DNA from: an uncultured Bacteroidales bacterium
GTDB taxonomy: Bacteria; Bacteroidota; Bacteroidia; Bacteroidales; Bacteroidaceae
Direction: 5' to 3'
Assembly (NCBI GenBank): GCA_902802265.1
Contig: CADCLN010000003.1
Span: 1-64,000, forward strand
Length of the DNA: 64,000 bases
In this document: piece after piece, positions 41,212 through 50,100 of the stretch
Numbering within the stretch: the first letter of the stretch is position 1
Layout: each line of letters starts with the position of its first letter
Notes under the pieces: generated by a model
Databases searched by the model: none
What the model saw: the letters and a program-made list of their open reading frames with translations, nothing else
Told to the model about the DNA's origin: nothing
Program-made: the position numbers and the translations under genes

Positions 41212-43140
41212 TTACATGGGATTATCGGTCCGTGCCGTTTGTCCGTAGCCATTTGATTCTTTCAGCCTCTTGATGTTGTCCTTTTCGCCTGCCAGAATGA
41301 TGATGTCGCCCTCGGCAAAGGTGAGGTCGGGATTGGGATTCATGACAGCAGAGGCGTCGGGACGGATGACTGCCATGACGACGCACTGGGCTTCGTCGCG
41401 GATGTTGGACTGAATGATTGTTTTACCAATGAGCGGGCAACCTTTTTCTACAATGAGGTTGCCCAGTTCTATTTTCTGGGGAGAGAAGGTTTTTTCTTCT
41501 TCTTCGGTCAAACTGTTTTCCAGCTGTTTCTTGAAGGCGTCCATCTGTTCGTCGGTGCCTGCAATGACAAGGCGGTCGCCAGGGAAGATGCGGTTGTCGC
41601 CGCCTGGTATGTTGAGCGAAATGCCGCTGCGCAGGATGCTGACGATGTTGGCTCCGGTGGATCCACGCAGATTGAGCCGTTTCAGCGTGTGGCCGCAGTA
41701 GCTGGAGTTTGCGGGCACATCGAATTCGGAGATGTGTATATCGAGGCTGAGCAGGGATGACTGTACGCCTCGCATCAGGGTCTTCTTGGACTCTGCCAGT
41801 TGTTCGCGGGCATAGAGGTTTCTGCTGAAGAGACGGAGCAGGTGATTAATGCCTGGTGCCATGTAGGCGCGTATCAGCAGGTATGAACCGAGGTTTTTGA
41901 GAGCTTTCTTCCAGGTCTTGTCTTTACGGGGTGCGTTGCGGGTCTTGATGTAGTCCTCCATGAGCAGTTTGATGTTGCTGCCCATGTGGCGTTCACAGAA
42001 TGCGAGGGTGGGATAGGCCAGTCGCATGATGTAGGGCGTGAGGAAGGTGGTGATGACTGAGACGGCAACGACGATGGGGTAGAGAGTGGGGTCGGTCACA
42101 CCGAGCGATTCTCCCAAAGAGGCAATGATGAAGGCAAATTCACCGATTTGTACCAGGGAGAAACCTGTTTGCAGGGAGACGCGGAGCGTTTGTCCGCTGA
42201 GCAGGGTGCCGAGGGTGCCGAAGGTGATTTGACCCAGGATGACGATGGCTGTGATGATGAGTATCTGCGGCCAGTATTTCAGCAGCATTTCGGGGTTTAT
42301 CATCATGCCGACGGAGACGAAGAAGATGGCTCCGAAGATGTTCTTCATGGGTTGCACGAGGTGTTCGATGCGTTCTGCCTCTACGGTTTCGGCAAGGATG
42401 CTGCCCATGACGAATGCGCCGAGGGCGCTGCTGAAGCCTGCTCCGACGGCGAGCATGACCATGCCGAGGCAGAGTCCGATGGAGAAGATGGTGAGTGTCT
42501 CGTCGTTGAGATATTTCTTGAACTTTGCCAGGAAGGTTGGTATCAGCAGGATGCCGCTGATGAACCAGAAGCCGAGACAGATGAGCAGGGTGAGTATCTG
42601 GAAGACGAGGGCGCTGCCCTGAAATTCGTTTTTCACGGCAATGGATGACAGCAATACCATGAGTACAACGGCAAAGAGGTCTTCGACGATGAGGATGCCG
42701 AAGCAGACTTTTGTGAATTTGTGGGCGCTGAGTCCGGCTTCGTCAATGGCTTTGAAGACGATGGTGGTGGAGGACATGCAGAGCATTCCGCCGAGGAAGA
42801 GGGAGTTGATGAAGTTCCAGCCCATGAGTTGTCCGGCCAGGAATCCGAGGGTCATCATGCCTATGACGATGGTGGTGGCACCTGTGATGGCTGTGTTGCC
42901 CACTTTGATGAGTTTCTTGAAGCTGAATTCCAGTCCGAGGGAGAAGAGCAGGAAGAGTACGCCGATGTCGCCCCAGGTGTGTGCACTTTCTGCATCGCTA
43001 ATCCATGCTTCGCCCAGCATGTGGGGGCCGACCATCATGCCAGCGACGATGTAACCCAGCACGACGGGCTGCTTGAAGAGTTTGAAGAGCAAGCTGACGA
43101 TTCCTGCCGTCAGCATGATGATGCATAAATCTTGTACCAT
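41212..43140 (-). CDS. CPA2-family cation:proton antiporter with two TrkA-C domains
   Basis: A 642-residue inner-membrane protein. About twelve membrane segments cover residues 1-385 (LGYIVAGMMVGPH, LFSLGLEFSFKKL, GAFVMGSILAE). Two cytoplasmic TrkA-C (RCK-C) domains follow (about 470-545 and 560-635), ending TFAEGDIIILAGEKDNIKRLKE. There is no TrkA-N domain. It probably exchanges K+ or Na+ for protons under nucleotide control. It is the last gene of a five-gene minus-strand transcript, 28 bp after the AGCS symporter. Confidence 0.88.
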   Translation of the reverse strand: MVQDLCIIMLTAGIVSLLFKLFKQPVVLGYIVAGMMVGPHMLGEAWISDAESAHTWGDIGVLFLLFSLGLEFSFKKLIKVGNTAITGATTIVIGMMTLGFLAGQLMGWNFINSLFLGGMLCMSSTTIVFKAIDEAGLSAHKFTKVCFGILIVEDLFAVVLMVLLSSIAVKNEFQGSALVFQILTLLICLGFWFISGILLIPTFLAKFKKYLNDETLTIFSIGLCLGMVMLAVGAGFSSALGAFVMGSILAETVEAERIEHLVQPMKNIFGAIFFVSVGMMINPEMLLKYWPQILIITAIVILGQITFGTLGTLLSGQTLRVSLQTGFSLVQIGEFAFIIASLGESLGVTDPTLYPIVVAVSVITTFLTPYIMRLAYPTLAFCERHMGSNIKLLMEDYIKTRNAPRKDKTWKKALKNLGSYLLIRAYMAPGINHLLRLFSRNLYAREQLAESKKTLMRGVQSSLLSLDIHISEFDVPANSSYCGHTLKRLNLRGSTGANIVSILRSGISLNIPGGDNRIFPGDRLVIAGTDEQMDAFKKQLENSLTEEEEKTFSPQKIELGNLIVEKGCPLIGKTIIQSNIRDEAQCVVMAVIRPDASAVMNPNPDLTFAEGDIIILAGEKDNIKRLKESNGYGQTARTDNPM

Positions 43141-43168
43141 GGTTTATGTGGTTATGAGGATAGTGAGG

Positions 43169-44554
43169 TTATAGGGTTTGTTCGTCCTTCATGTTGGCGT
43201 CGAGGTTGCCGTTCCAGAGGTAGTATTGTGTTTCGTGGGCAATGACACCGGAGAGCAGCAGGAGGGAGATGAGATTGGGGATTGCCATGAGCGCATTGAA
43301 GATGTCGGCGAGGTTCCACACCAGCGAGAGGCTCATGGTGGAGCCTGCAAAGACTAAGAGTATGAAGATGATGCGGTAGAAGATGATGGATCGGCGACCA
43401 GCCAGATACTCCATGGCTCGCTCTCCGTAGTAGCTCCAACCCAGGATGGTAGAAAAGGAGAAAGTGATGATGCCAAAGGTGAGAATGGGTGTGCCGACGT
43501 AGGGTATCATGCCGAAGGCTTCTTTGGTCAGCATGCCTCCGTCTTCCTGATTGATTTCGGGGTAGGCGATGATGCTGGTGGTAATGACCAGTCCTGTGAT
43601 GGCACAGATGACGACGGTGTCCCAAAAGGTGCCTGTGCTGGAGACAAGTGCCTGGCGCACAGGGTTGCGAGTCTGGGCGGCGGCCGCCACGATGGGTGCG
43701 CTACCCATGCCCGACTCGTTGGAGAAGAGTCCGCGAGCTATGCCGTAGCGGGCTGCCATCATGATGACGGTGCCTGCTGTGCCTCCGCCGATGGCTTCGA
43801 GCTGGAAGGCAGAGCGGAAAATGAGTCGGAGTGCATCGCCGATATAGGCCGCATTGACAGCAAGGATGTAGAGACAGCCCACGACGTAGAGCAATGCCAT
43901 GAAGGGCACAAGTGCGGAGCACCAGCGAGAGATGCTTTTCACGCCGCCAATGATGACGAATCCGACAAGGGCTGCCATCACGAATCCGGATACCATCTTG
44001 GTGCGCTCGGGATTCATCAGTCCGTCGCAGACCAACGAGAGGTTTTCGCTGATGGCATTTGCCTGTACGGTGTTGCCAATGCCGAAGGTGGCAATGGCTG
44101 TGAAGAAGCAGAAGAGCATGGCCAGCCATTTCTGTCCCAGTCCCTTTTCAAGTGCGTACATGGGACCGCCCAGCATTCTGCCGTCGGGGGTCTTTTGTCT
44201 GTACTTGATGGCAAGCAGTCCTTCGCCGTATTTGGTGGCGATGCCGAAGACACCTGTCAGCCAGCACCAGAGCACAGCTCCTGGACCGCCGAGGCTGACG
44301 GCTGTAGCTACACCGATGATGTTGCCCGTGCCGATGGTGGCAGCAAGCGAGGTGGCAAGTGCGCCGAATTGACTGACGTCGCCATCGGACTCTGTGTCTT
44401 TTTTCAGCGAGAGCGCGATGGCTTTGAATATTTTACGTTGCGGAAATTTTAGTTTGACTGTCAGATAGATATGTGTACCCAACAGGAGGATAATCATAGG
44501 CCATCCCCACAGGTATCCACTGATGATTTCGGTTAAATGAAGTAGCAGTTCCAT
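43169..44554 (-). CDS. Alanine/glycine:cation symporter (AGCS family)
   Basis: A 461-residue sodium-coupled amino acid importer with about ten membrane segments. Family signatures are visible: GALATSLAATIGTGNIIGVATAVSLGGPGAVLWCWLTG near residues 63-100 and FSNESGMGSAPIVAAAAQTRNPVRQALVSSTGTFWDT near residue 275. It shares one base with the mazG stop upstream (TAATG), so it is translationally coupled. Confidence 0.93.
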   Translation of the reverse strand: MELLLHLTEIISGYLWGWPMIILLLGTHIYLTVKLKFPQRKIFKAIALSLKKDTESDGDVSQFGALATSLAATIGTGNIIGVATAVSLGGPGAVLWCWLTGVFGIATKYGEGLLAIKYRQKTPDGRMLGGPMYALEKGLGQKWLAMLFCFFTAIATFGIGNTVQANAISENLSLVCDGLMNPERTKMVSGFVMAALVGFVIIGGVKSISRWCSALVPFMALLYVVGCLYILAVNAAYIGDALRLIFRSAFQLEAIGGGTAGTVIMMAARYGIARGLFSNESGMGSAPIVAAAAQTRNPVRQALVSSTGTFWDTVVICAITGLVITTSIIAYPEINQEDGGMLTKEAFGMIPYVGTPILTFGIITFSFSTILGWSYYGERAMEYLAGRRSIIFYRIIFILLVFAGSTMSLSLVWNLADIFNALMAIPNLISLLLLSGVIAHETQYYLWNGNLDANMKDEQTL

Positions 44555-45333
44555 TATTTGTGTTTAGCTTCTTGCCAGTAGTGTTCCATTTCGTCCAGCG
44601 TGCTGTCTTTGAATGTCTTTCCCTTTTCTTTCAGCTTGGCTTCCACGTAGTTGAAACGCTGGATGAATTTCTGGTTGGTCATCTCCAGAGCATTGTCTGG
44701 GTTGATTTTGTAAAGACGGGCTGCGTTGATGAGCGAAAACATGACGTCGCCAAACTCTCGGGTGGCTGCGTCTTTGTCCATGTGGTCCAGTTCGGCTTCA
44801 AATTCGCTGATTTCTTCCTTGACTTTTTTCCACACGTCTTTGGGCTCGTCCCAGTCGAAGCCTACGTTGCGGGCTTTGTCCTGGATGCGATATGCCTTGA
44901 TGAGTGACGGCAGGGCTTCGGGCACTCCGCTGAGGACTGTCTTGTTGCCATCTTTCTCTTTCAGCTTGATTTGTTCCCACGACTGGAGCACTTCGGCTGC
45001 TGTGTTGGCTTTGGCTTCGCCGTAAACGTGGGGATGACGGAATATCAGTTTGTCGCAGAGCTTGTTGCAGACGTCGGCTGCATCGAACTCGCCTTTTTCT
45101 TCGCCTATCTTTGCATAGAAAACCACGTGCAGCAACACATCGCCCAATTCCTTGCAGATGTTGGGTTGGTCGTCTTTGATGAGTGCGTCGCAAAGTTCGT
45201 AGGTCTCTTCGATGGTGTTGGGGCGCAGACTTTCGTTGGTCTGTTTGCGGTCCCAGGGGCATTTCTCACGCAGGTCGTCCATGACGTCGAGCAATCTGCC
45301 GAATGCCGCCATTTTTTCTTCTCTTGTATGCAT
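44554..45333 (-). CDS. mazG: Nucleoside triphosphate pyrophosphohydrolase
   Basis: All-alpha house-cleaning enzyme that cleaves NTPs and dNTPs to monophosphates. Tandem MazG repeats: CPWDRKQTNESLRPNTIEETYELCDALIK with metal site KELGDVLLHVVFYAK, then a second KEEISEFEAELDHMDKDAATREFGDVMFSLINAARLY. 259 residues is normal. Coupled to the symporter downstream and 4 bp from the GNAT gene upstream. Confidence 0.94.
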   Translation of the reverse strand: MHTREEKMAAFGRLLDVMDDLREKCPWDRKQTNESLRPNTIEETYELCDALIKDDQPNICKELGDVLLHVVFYAKIGEEKGEFDAADVCNKLCDKLIFRHPHVYGEAKANTAAEVLQSWEQIKLKEKDGNKTVLSGVPEALPSLIKAYRIQDKARNVGFDWDEPKDVWKKVKEEISEFEAELDHMDKDAATREFGDVMFSLINAARLYKINPDNALEMTNQKFIQRFNYVEAKLKEKGKTFKDSTLDEMEHYWQEAKHK

Positions 45334-45337
45334 GTGT

Positions 45338-46282
45338 TTATAGTGTTAATTCGTATTGGTTGTAGCACACACCGCGTCCGCCAAATCCTTCTTTCTGGTA
45401 AATCAGCCCTTCGTTCAGCCTGTGGCCATGGTCTTCTGTGGAGATGCCGAAGTCCAGGTATTGGTGGGTAGGGGCATATCGGGTAATCAGGAAATCTACC
45501 AGCAAATCGAGGGCACCGGTGTGTCGCGATTCGTCGGTGGCTGTCATATATTGTGTGTGCACCACATTATTATATATATAGATGTATGTGCCGGCAATGA
45601 TGTGTCCGTCTTCGCCCTTGACGACGAACAGCTTGATGTTTTCGGGAAAACGATGGGCCAAGAGTTGCAATTCGGCAGCTGTGTGTACGGGAATCTGTCC
45701 GTGACGCTTTCCAAGCACTTCTTGCAGGATGGTCCAGTAATTGTCGTAATCTTCTGAAAGTGTTACCGCCAGTCCGTTCTTGGCAGCTTTTTTCAGGGCA
45801 TTGCGTCGGGAACGCTCGTAGGGAACGGGGGCTTTCAGATTGACACAGCTCGACAGTCCGCAAGCCACCAGCTTTGCGCCGTTCCTGTACAGGGCATATT
45901 CGTCTTCTGCACAGGCTTGCCGATGGTAGATGTAAGGAATGGATTTGTATAGCAGCGTGTTGGCCCTGTATTCTTTGCGGTAATATGCTTTCAGCTTGTC
46001 GAATGCATCCAGCACTCTTGCCGCATTGATCTCTGTACCCAGAATCAGTCCGCCATAGGTCAGTCCCTGATGGGATGCCACCACACCTGCGTCTTTCACC
46101 ACATTGGCTGGGAAAACGGCAAACACACGTTCCTTTTCTACAAACAAGAGGGAACAGTCTTCAAACCGGTCGCTATGGTAATCCATGTACTGACGGTCAA
46201 TCATGAATGTGCCGTTTTTCGATGCTGCCACAAACTGATTCCAGTCTGCTGCCCATGCTGGTGTGTATTTGATTAGTTGCAT
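45338..46282 (-). CDS. GNAT/FemAB-like acyltransferase
   Basis: A 314-residue cytoplasmic protein with a two-part GNAT layout: MQLIKYTPAWAADWNQFVAASKNGTFMIDRQYM opens it, and the C-terminal half has AGTYIYIYNNVVHTQYMTATDESRHTGALDLLVDFLI and YLDFGISTEDHG, typical of peptidoglycan-bridge and amino-sugar N-acyltransferases. It overlaps the FdtA-like gene by 10 bp, so it probably acts on the sugar made by that isomerase, for instance as an amino-sugar acyltransferase. The substrate is not readable from sequence. Confidence 0.72.
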   Translation of the reverse strand: MQLIKYTPAWAADWNQFVAASKNGTFMIDRQYMDYHSDRFEDCSLLFVEKERVFAVFPANVVKDAGVVASHQGLTYGGLILGTEINAARVLDAFDKLKAYYRKEYRANTLLYKSIPYIYHRQACAEDEYALYRNGAKLVACGLSSCVNLKAPVPYERSRRNALKKAAKNGLAVTLSEDYDNYWTILQEVLGKRHGQIPVHTAAELQLLAHRFPENIKLFVVKGEDGHIIAGTYIYIYNNVVHTQYMTATDESRHTGALDLLVDFLITRYAPTHQYLDFGISTEDHGHRLNEGLIYQKEGFGGRGVCYNQYELTL

Positions 46283-46695
46283 TTCTTTTTGAACTCTTCG
46301 TAATCGTTGATATACCCGTCACGCATGTATTTTACAGAGGCCACGACCACACAGACGGTGCCTGGCTGGAAATTTTTCAGTTCGCACCACACGTTTTTTC
46401 CGATGTAGATGCCCTCCGACGGGTCGCTGATGTGAAATGTTTCCTGGCTCGTACCATTGTCAACAAACATGTCGAACCCTCCTTTCACGGCAAAGACCAC
46501 TTCTTCACACGCGCTGTGGGCATGTTTTCCGCGACTCATGTCGGGCTTTACGTCAAAAATCCAGAACACCCGTTGCGGTTCAAAAGGCAGGTCTTCCCAT
46601 TCCGCAAAACACAGGCTGCCTCTGTCGTCATCATTTCTGCGAATTTTGACCAAACCGAAGCCGCGATTCACTGTTTTTTGATTGTCATCATTCAT
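46273..46695 (-). CDS. FdtA/QdtA-like nucleotide-sugar ketoisomerase (cupin)
   Basis: A 140-residue cupin like FdtA, QdtA and the WxcM C-terminal domain, which isomerise dTDP-4-keto-6-deoxyglucose to the 3-keto sugar. Key elements: DDRGSLCFAEWEDLPFEPQRVFWIFDV, the metal-type motif RGKHAHSACEEVVFAVKG and the YIGKNVWCELKNF strand. The aminotransferase that usually follows is absent; a GNAT gene is present instead. It heads the operon that runs to 41212. Confidence 0.8.
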   Translation of the reverse strand: MNDDNQKTVNRGFGLVKIRRNDDDRGSLCFAEWEDLPFEPQRVFWIFDVKPDMSRGKHAHSACEEVVFAVKGGFDMFVDNGTSQETFHISDPSEGIYIGKNVWCELKNFQPGTVCVVVASVKYMRDGYINDYEEFKKKCN

Positions 46696-46714
46696 AAACC
46701 TTCAAAATTTACGG

Positions 46715-46722
46715 CAAAGTTA
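46715..46722 (-). promoter_or_regulatory. -7 promoter box for the FdtA-GNAT-mazG-AGCS-CPA2 transcript
   Basis: Minus strand TAACTTTG matches TAnnTTTG, 20 bp before the first start codon at 46695. Confidence 0.6.
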
Positions 46723-46765
46723 CAACTTTTTTTTCAAAACGCTTGCAAGATTCAAAAAATACATA

Positions 46766-46773
46766 TACCTTTG
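46766..46773 (+). promoter_or_regulatory. -7 promoter box for tRNA-Ser and tRNA-Glu
   Basis: TACCTTTG on the + strand, 93 bp upstream of tRNA-Ser. The leader holds a small TCGGG/CCCGA stem. Confidence 0.6.
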
Positions 46774-46866
46774 CATCGCTTTTCACGGGAGTGCCCCTTA
46801 GAGCACCACCAAAAGCAGCTCATTCGGGGCATGAACATCCCGAGAGTAATTCAGCTAATTAGTTCC

Positions 46867-46953
46867 GGAAGGATGGGTGAGTGGCTGAAACCACCAGTTT
46901 GCTAAACTGACGTACGGGTTACCGTACCGGGGGTTCGAATCCCCCTCCTTCCG
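46867..46953 (+). tRNA. tRNA-Ser (anticodon GCT)
   Basis: Type II tRNA of 87 nt with a long variable arm (GTACGGGTTACCGTAC). Acceptor GGAAGGA/TCCTTCC, anticodon loop TTGCTAA, T-arm GGGGGTTCGAATCCCCC. Confidence 0.97.
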
Positions 46954-47041
46954 CAACGAAGTAAGGAAGTTTTGGGGATGAGAACCCCAAGGGTTCGTTA
47001 TCGCGAAGCGCTTTCAAAGAAAAAATCCCCCTCCTTCCGCA
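46938..47041 (+). repeat. Duplicated tRNA-Ser 3' end
   Basis: The last 16 bases of tRNA-Ser plus CA (18 nt, AATCCCCCTCCTTCCGCA) occur at 46938-46955 and again at 47024-47041. The 68-bp spacer also has a T-arm-like GGGTTCG at 46991. This looks like a direct-repeat scar of the kind left at tRNA attachment sites, or a partial tRNA duplication. Confidence 0.7.
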
Positions 47042-47051
47042 CTTTTATCAT

Positions 47052-47123
47052 GGCGCTTTCGTCTAGCGGCTAGGACACATGCCTCTCACGCATGGAACAC
47101 GGGTTCGATTCCCGTAGGCGCTA
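47052..47123 (+). tRNA. tRNA-Glu (anticodon CTC)
   Basis: Cloverleaf GGCGCTT/AGGCGCT with a G-U first pair, D-arm TCTAGCGGCTAGGA, anticodon loop CCTCTCA and T-arm CGGGTTCGATTCCCG. Second tRNA on the + strand transcript. Confidence 0.95.
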
Positions 47124-47130
47124 CAAAGAA

Positions 47131-47163
47131 AAAGCAGAAACATTTGACGATGTTTCTGCTTTT
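47131..47163. terminator. Terminator between tRNA-Glu and the fucosidase gene
   Basis: Perfect 13-bp stem AAAGCAGAAACAT (47131-47143) with 47150-47162. T-rich tails on both strands, so it can serve the tRNAs and the convergent fucosidase gene. Confidence 0.85.
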
Positions 47164-47182
47164 CTTTTCTGATATATGTCTT

Positions 47183-50100
47183 TTATTTTACGAGCATTTT
47201 TTTGTCGCCCACAATGTTGATGCCTTTCTCTAAGCGAGTGCGGCGGCGACCATTGAGGTCATAAATGGGTTTGGGGGCAGCGATGGCTTGCTGGGGCTTG
47301 TTGATAGATGTTTGCGTGGAATGGTCACCCAGGTATTCCAGCGTGAAATGGTCAAATTTGCAGTCGTTGCTTTGGTAGTTCGTTAGTTTGATACCAAACG
47401 TGAGGGTTCCGCTGGTGATGTCTGTGGTTACGCTGCCTGTATTGTTGGTTACTGTGTGGAGTGCTTCTTCGGATGTGTTGGCAAAGAGGAAGGCTCCGGC
47501 ATGAATGGTGCTGGGACTGGCCTTTACTGACAAACGATAGCGACCTGTGGGCAAACCTGTGAGTTGCTGGCTGATGGTGCGGTCGGACAGGTCAGGACTT
47601 CCTTGCCATTTGTTGAAATAGCTGTCGCCCACTTTGCAGGAAAGATAATTGGCGTATTCCACCTCGAAAGCATCATCGGAGGATAATGTCCAGCCGACAG
47701 GTTGTTTGCTGTGGAAATTGTTCATTCGTGTAGCGTCGGCATTGGTGATGAGGTAAGAAATGTCAATTGGGTTTTCCTCGGAAGCCTTCTCTATATTCTC
47801 TGCTACAGCGACATACTGGCCGCGCAGAATGGCATAGATGTCATACTGTCCTACGTTGTCGCCCGTGATGTTGCCGGCAATTTCGTCGCTGCCATCCCAA
47901 CGTCCCAAGTAGTTGCCGCCTTTGTTGTTTCTGAATGTCCATGCTCCTTCTGCCAAGTAAGCAGGTGTGATGTAGGCACGGTCGGTCCAACCTTCGCCGT
48001 TATTGTCTGTACGGTAGTTCCATGTATTGTTGTCGTAGGATTGCAGGCAATGGTCGGTGTCGCCCACACCTGTAATGACAATCCAGCTTGCAGCACTTCC
48101 TGTGACTCCAGAACGGTTGTTGCCACCGAAAGCGTCGAAGGTCCACAGCGCATTTTTGTTTGTTTCGGGATATACATTGGCTTGGTACCATATAGTTTGA
48201 TAGCTCGAACCTTGATGATTGCCTTTATCGAGCACCAGTCCAAGGTCGGTGTTGTGTTCATAAATGGCAAAGAAATACTGGCTGACATCATTGGGCAGTT
48301 CCGTCAATTTCTGCCAGCCGTTTGTTTCAGAGTGCATTTCCCCTCCTTCCTTGGGACTATAAAGCACCACGCGCTCAACACGGAATTCCTGAGTAGCCGA
48401 TCCATTCAGCAGATTTGCTTGGAAACCGATGTAAAGTTCAGTCTTTTCGTCCAGCGAGAAGTAAAGTCCCTGCAATTTCAGGTCGCCTGTGCAGTTTTCA
48501 ATACCATAGTACGCAATAGACTGAGCAGGGATGTCGGCAGTTTCGCACAGGGTTTTGCTGACAAACATATAAGCCTGTGGATTGATGCTATAGGTCGTGT
48601 TGTATGCAGCACCGAAGTAATACTTGCCAGCAGGCAAAGTGATTTTGCGGTAGATGCGGGCATTCTTGAGGCTTCCCTTGGTATTCTTGTCGGCATCATT
48701 CCATACGCCCAGCATCAGGGCTTCGTTTCCAGAATATTTGTCAAGTCCCTGTTTCGTGCCGTCATTGCCATTGGGTATGTTGAAATTTTCTACGGTCCAG
48801 TTGGCAGGACTGCCGAAACGTCTGCTGCCACCAGCCGAGCGTGTGAAATTGGACGTTTCCACCAGATATTCTGTGGTCAGGTTCGCCTCAATCATTCCAT
48901 TGAAAGCACCTCCAGGGTTCAGTCCGTTGTCACGGAAAGAGCGATAGGCGGTAATTAGTGCTTCGCGGGCAACGTTGATTTCTTCATCGCTTGCTGTGGA
49001 AGGAATTGTTTTTGCCAAAGCAATAGCTGTTTGAAGTTGTTCAAGTTTTTCAGCATTGACCTTTCCTGTGTTGTATGGATGTGCTTGAGCAGCGAACTCT
49101 TCGACAGCTGTTTCTGATTCATTGATGAGCATCTGTAGCAATTCATTCGCAGGGATGTCCGTCTTGAATGTGATGCAGAACACAGGAGCAATGCGGTTGG
49201 AACGCTTTGCGGGCACTTTCACGGTGAGTCCCTTGATGCCCTGCGAGAATTCCACTTCGCCGCTGCCAAGGAGTGTTACCTTATCTACTTCGCCGCTGTA
49301 TGTGTTTTCAACAATGGAGAATGCGTTGAAAGTGAAGTCGCCAGCTGCTGGCCAATCCATGATGGTGGCATAGACTGTATCGTTCTTCTCTACATAGCGC
49401 ACGTCCTGGTTCGAATAGGATTGACCTTCGTTGAATCCCTGAGCATTCATCGGGTTAGAGGCTTCTGCCAACGGACCTTCGCCAAAGGTTTTCCAAGGGC
49501 GCGTGTCATAGATGCTCTGGCTGTTAATATCCATCCAGGCTTTGATGTCAGCCAATACTGTACGTTCCTTGTCATCAATCGTACCGTTGCCTTTGACGGG
49601 AATGCTTAGCAGCAAGTTACCATTTTTCGATACCACATCAATGAGCATACGGACAACCGTAGCACCGCTCTTGTAACTATTATTATTATAGACGTTCTGG
49701 TTGTAGTGCCAGTCGCCGATGCAGGTGCAGGTTTGCCAGTAGAGCGATTGTGGACGGTCGGGAATGCCGCGTTCTACGTCCCACATCATATAACCTTTCT
49801 GCTCTTCGTTGAGTTGCTTGCCCGTGACCACCACTTCAGCCTTGCCGTCATGTTGCATGGCGCTGTGGTTGTAGTAGTGCTGCAGGATGTTCTTGCCGAT
49901 ACGGTCGTCGCAGCCATAGAAAGGCATGGCTGTGTCGTCGAAGTAAATCATGTCGGGGTTATAGTCGTTAATCAGCTGCAACACACGGTTCTGGAACTTC
50001 TGCTTGTAAGCTTTTGAAGGCAGACTGGCACCATTTCCCCAGTCCCACTGGCTGTGGATGGTTCCGCTATTTTCCCAGCCCGTCGAGTGAGTGTGCTTTT

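Noticed and set aside
47702-48958. 418-residue + strand ORF inside the fucosidase gene
   Set aside because: It lies opposite the beta-sandwich modules of the fucosidase and has no start signal or recognisable domain.
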